A stretch of DNA of 7,820 nt, taken from NCBI GenBank assembly GCA_016867655.1, contig VGJA01000043.1:1-7820 (forward strand), in the 5' to 3' direction. Below the pieces are notes generated by a model. It was not told the DNA's origin. It searched no databases and saw only the letters and a list, made by a program, of their open reading frames with translations. Positions 6,425 through 7,820 of this stretch are shown piece by piece. This stretch comes from Candidatus Altarchaeales archaeon. GTDB lineage: Archaea > Altiarchaeota > Altiarchaeia > IMC4 > SCGC-AAA252-I15. Numbering within the stretch: position 1 is the stretch's first letter; every line of letters begins with the position of its first letter. The position numbers were made by a program, and so were the translations under genes.

Positions 6425-6955
6425 TTAAATCGCCTTCACTATTACTTCATCCACGTCATCCAGTTCTTTGACGTGTAGTCTCACTTCTTCTTTGCTGCTC
6501 GTCGGGATTTTTCTTCCCACATAGTCTGAATGTATTGGAAACTCCCTGTGCCCGCGGTCAACCAAGACTGCAAGCTGGATGCTTTTGGGCCGTCCATGAT
6601 GAATCAAAGCGTCCATTGCTGCCCTCACTGTCCTGCCGTGGTAGATGACGTCATCTATTAAAATGACGGCTTTGTTTTCTATGTCAAAAGGTATTTTAGT
6701 TTCATCAGCAACAACCTGGGCTTGAGTTAAATCGTCCCGATGGGTTGTGACATCCAAGACTCCGACTGGAAGGGAAATTTCGGAAATGTTTTTTATTTTT
6801 TTTGCAAGCCTTCTCGCCAAGGGAACGCCCCGGGTGATAATGCCGACTAAGACCACCTCCTTTAGGCTGGGATTCCTCTCCACAATCTCGTGCGCAATCC
6901 TCGTCAAAGTGGTCTTGATTTCAGACTCCTCCATCACAACCGATTTTTCAGCCAT
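6425..6955 (-). CDS. pyrR: PyrR: uracil phosphoribosyltransferase and pyr RNA-binding regulator
   Basis: The 176-residue protein matches bacterial PyrR (B. subtilis 181 aa) from end to end. It converts uracil and PRPP to UMP and, in bacteria, binds pyr mRNA leaders when UMP is high. Visible motifs are LTRIAHEIVERN (17-28), VGIITRG (37-43), VLDVTTHRDDL (67-76), the PRPP-binding VILIDDVIYHGRT (97-109) and LAVLVDRGHREFP (128-140), followed by GRKIPTS. T18, R19, H22 and R27, in the region linked to RNA binding in B. subtilis, are kept, while B. subtilis R15 is Thr. PyrR is mainly bacterial, so an archaeal copy suggests lateral transfer. It follows the ACT gene by 37 nt but has its own TATA box. 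The neighbouring deaminase-like gene fits a uracil salvage role. I saw no convincing PyrR-binding RNA loop on the coding strand of these genes. Cytoplasmic. Confidence 0.95.
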   Translation of the reverse strand: MAEKSVVMEESEIKTTLTRIAHEIVERNPSLKEVVLVGIITRGVPLARRLAKKIKNISEISLPVGVLDVTTHRDDLTQAQVVADETKIPFDIENKAVILIDDVIYHGRTVRAAMDALIHHGRPKSIQLAVLVDRGHREFPIHSDYVGRKIPTSSKEEVRLHVKELDDVDEVIVKAI

Positions 6956-6981
6956 AGGGAAAGAGATTATAGAGTTCAGTG

Positions 6982-6989
6982 TTTAAAAA
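6982..6989 (-). promoter_or_regulatory. TATA-like box of pyrR, overlapping the end of the upstream gene's transcript
   Basis: The minus strand reads TTTTTAAA 27-34 nt upstream of the pyrR ATG and only a few bases after the stop codon of the ACT-domain gene. The T5 in it may also weaken or end transcription from upstream. No Shine-Dalgarno motif precedes the ATG (CTCTTTCCCT), which agrees with a leaderless start. Confidence 0.5.
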
Positions 6990-6991
6990 CG

Positions 6992-7636
6992 CTACTGGTC
7001 CTTCTTCGAGCGCTCGATTAGAGACCGGACTATTTTCACCGCCTCCAGGGAGTCTTTTTTGTCCACCAGCAGGTAGGTGGTGTTGAAGCTTGAGGTCACT
7101 TCAACCACGTTTATGTTGTTCACCCCCAGTGCGTTCATCAAATGCGCGATTACTCCGGGAGTGTCCACTATTTCCTTTGGGCTTGTGAGTATTATCGCAG
7201 ACAGGTCTTTGCGCTGTTCTACAATGTCTTCTTTTGGGATTTTAAGCTTGCCTGCCTTCTCGTCGTCCATGAAGATTGTTGTTGACTCGATTCCTTTGAT
7301 TACGACCATGAATCCTTTTTCTATTTTTTGTATTTCAGGAGGTTTTTTCAGGTAGAGTATGAGTATGTTGTCTCGCATCTGAAGTCTGCTTGAAGCGAAG
7401 ATGTCCACATAGCCTTCCAGCTTTTTAACTCCAGTTCTTATTTTTTTTCCGGTTCTTTGCAATGCCATGGCTATGGCGTTTTCAGTCGTCTTTTCTCCAG
7501 CCAAGGTTTCGACTTGTTTTCTTATGTGCCTTGCCAGGGCTTTGTAGTTGACTATGCCTATCTTCAATGTGTCGTACAGTCTTAGGTCGCTTTTCAACAC
7601 CGCTTCGACTGCCATGGGTATCGTTTGTCTGGTCAT
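6992..7636 (-). CDS. ACT-domain protein, predicted regulator of amino-acid metabolism (COG2150-like)
   Basis: The 214-residue protein has an N-terminal helical part (about 8-70) containing GIVNYKALARHIRKQV, a sequence typical of a helix-turn-helix or winged-helix-like unit in archaeal regulators. A central alpha/beta part with two hydrophobic strands (NILILYL, GFMVVIKG) follows. The C-terminal ACT domain spans about 145-207, with the DTPGVIAHLMNALG turn and helix and the strand INVVEVTSS. ACT domains bind small ligands, usually amino acids. From memory this layout matches the archaeal group described as predicted regulators of amino-acid metabolism; its ligand and target are unknown. The ATG at 7636 is chosen because a TATA-like box lies 36-43 nt upstream; Met8 (7615) is an alternative. 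It is probably its own transcription unit, possibly with read-through into pyrR. Cytoplasmic. Confidence 0.82.
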   Translation of the reverse strand: MTRQTIPMAVEAVLKSDLRLYDTLKIGIVNYKALARHIRKQVETLAGEKTTENAIAMALQRTGKKIRTGVKKLEGYVDIFASSRLQMRDNILILYLKKPPEIQKIEKGFMVVIKGIESTTIFMDDEKAGKLKIPKEDIVEQRKDLSAIILTSPKEIVDTPGVIAHLMNALGVNNINVVEVTSSFNTTYLLVDKKDSLEAVKIVRSLIERSKKDQ

Positions 7637-7671
7637 TTTTGTTGTAAGTGTAACAATTATAGGCGTTATGT

Positions 7672-7679
7672 TATAAAAA
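7672..7679 (-). promoter_or_regulatory. TATA-like box of the ACT-domain gene
   Basis: The minus strand reads TTTTTATA 36-43 nt upstream of the ATG at 7636, predicting a transcription start about 10 nt before the start codon. The remaining stretch to the window edge (7680-7820) is AT-rich and purine-rich on the plus strand. I see no gene in it, only a T7 tract on the minus strand near the edge (7807-7813) that may end transcription of an upstream gene. Confidence 0.45.
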
Positions 7680-7820
7680 GCACAATTGGGTTATATTAGT
7701 GTTAACAATAGTAGATACAGGACAAGAGGCTAAACCAATAGAATAAAAGAAGAAGTAAACAAAAAGGATAAAGAATAGAAGATAGTAGAGTACAAAGTAG
7801 TCCAATAAAAAAACCAGGGT

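Noticed and set aside
7801..7820. Minus-strand ACCCTGG followed by a T-tract, like the 3' end of a tRNA acceptor stem or a hairpin terminator
   Set aside because: The matching 5' part would lie outside the window, so nothing can be verified.

Overview
The window looks like a piece of an archaeal genome, most likely a DPANN-type or similarly small-genome lineage. Four start codons on the minus strand each have a TATA-like box upstream, three of them 26-34 nt away, which is the layout of archaeal leaderless genes. The gene set also fits: an archaeal ACT-domain regulator and a very large Cys-, Asn- and Ser-rich surface protein. The lineage is inferred; there is no rRNA or tRNA to fix it. All supported genes are on the minus strand, so the order of transcription runs from right to left.

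Right to left: 7637-7820 is gene-free, purine-rich on the plus strand, and carries the promoter of the first gene. 6992-7636 encodes a predicted ACT-domain regulator of amino-acid metabolism. 6425-6955 encodes PyrR, a uracil phosphoribosyltransferase and RNA-binding regulator, with its own TATA box in the 37-nt gap before it. 6265-6424 is an intergenic stretch with eight phase-perfect heptamers and a promoter. 5020-6264 encodes a cytosine-deaminase-like amidohydrolase, and 4091-5023 a DUF6282-type metal-dependent hydrolase. These two overlap by 4 nt (ATGA) and form a translationally coupled pair. 3792-4090 is a non-coding or uncertain stretch with a 54/57-bp tandem repeat rich in T-tracts, followed by the promoter of the next gene. 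1-3791 is the first 1263 codons of a giant surface protein that runs off the left edge.

The surface gene is the largest object in the window. It has an N-terminal hydrophobic anchor or signal, a Cys-containing ectodomain with about 30 N-glycosylation sequons, two related Cys/aromatic modules, a nine-Cys cluster, a Gly-rich region that may fold as a beta-helix, and a tail of at least 159 residues that is about 85% Ser+Thr.

The metabolic genes suggest pyrimidine-base salvage. A cytosine-deaminase-like enzyme could feed uracil to the phosphoribosyltransferase activity of PyrR, giving UMP. However, the deaminase homologue has Gln in place of one of the four metal ligands of E. coli CodA, so its substrate may differ. 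The role of the DUF6282 partner is unknown. I did not find a clearly new multi-gene system. The best leads are the altered deaminase with its DUF6282 partner, PyrR in an archaeal setting, and the T-tract repeat between the hydrolases and the surface gene.
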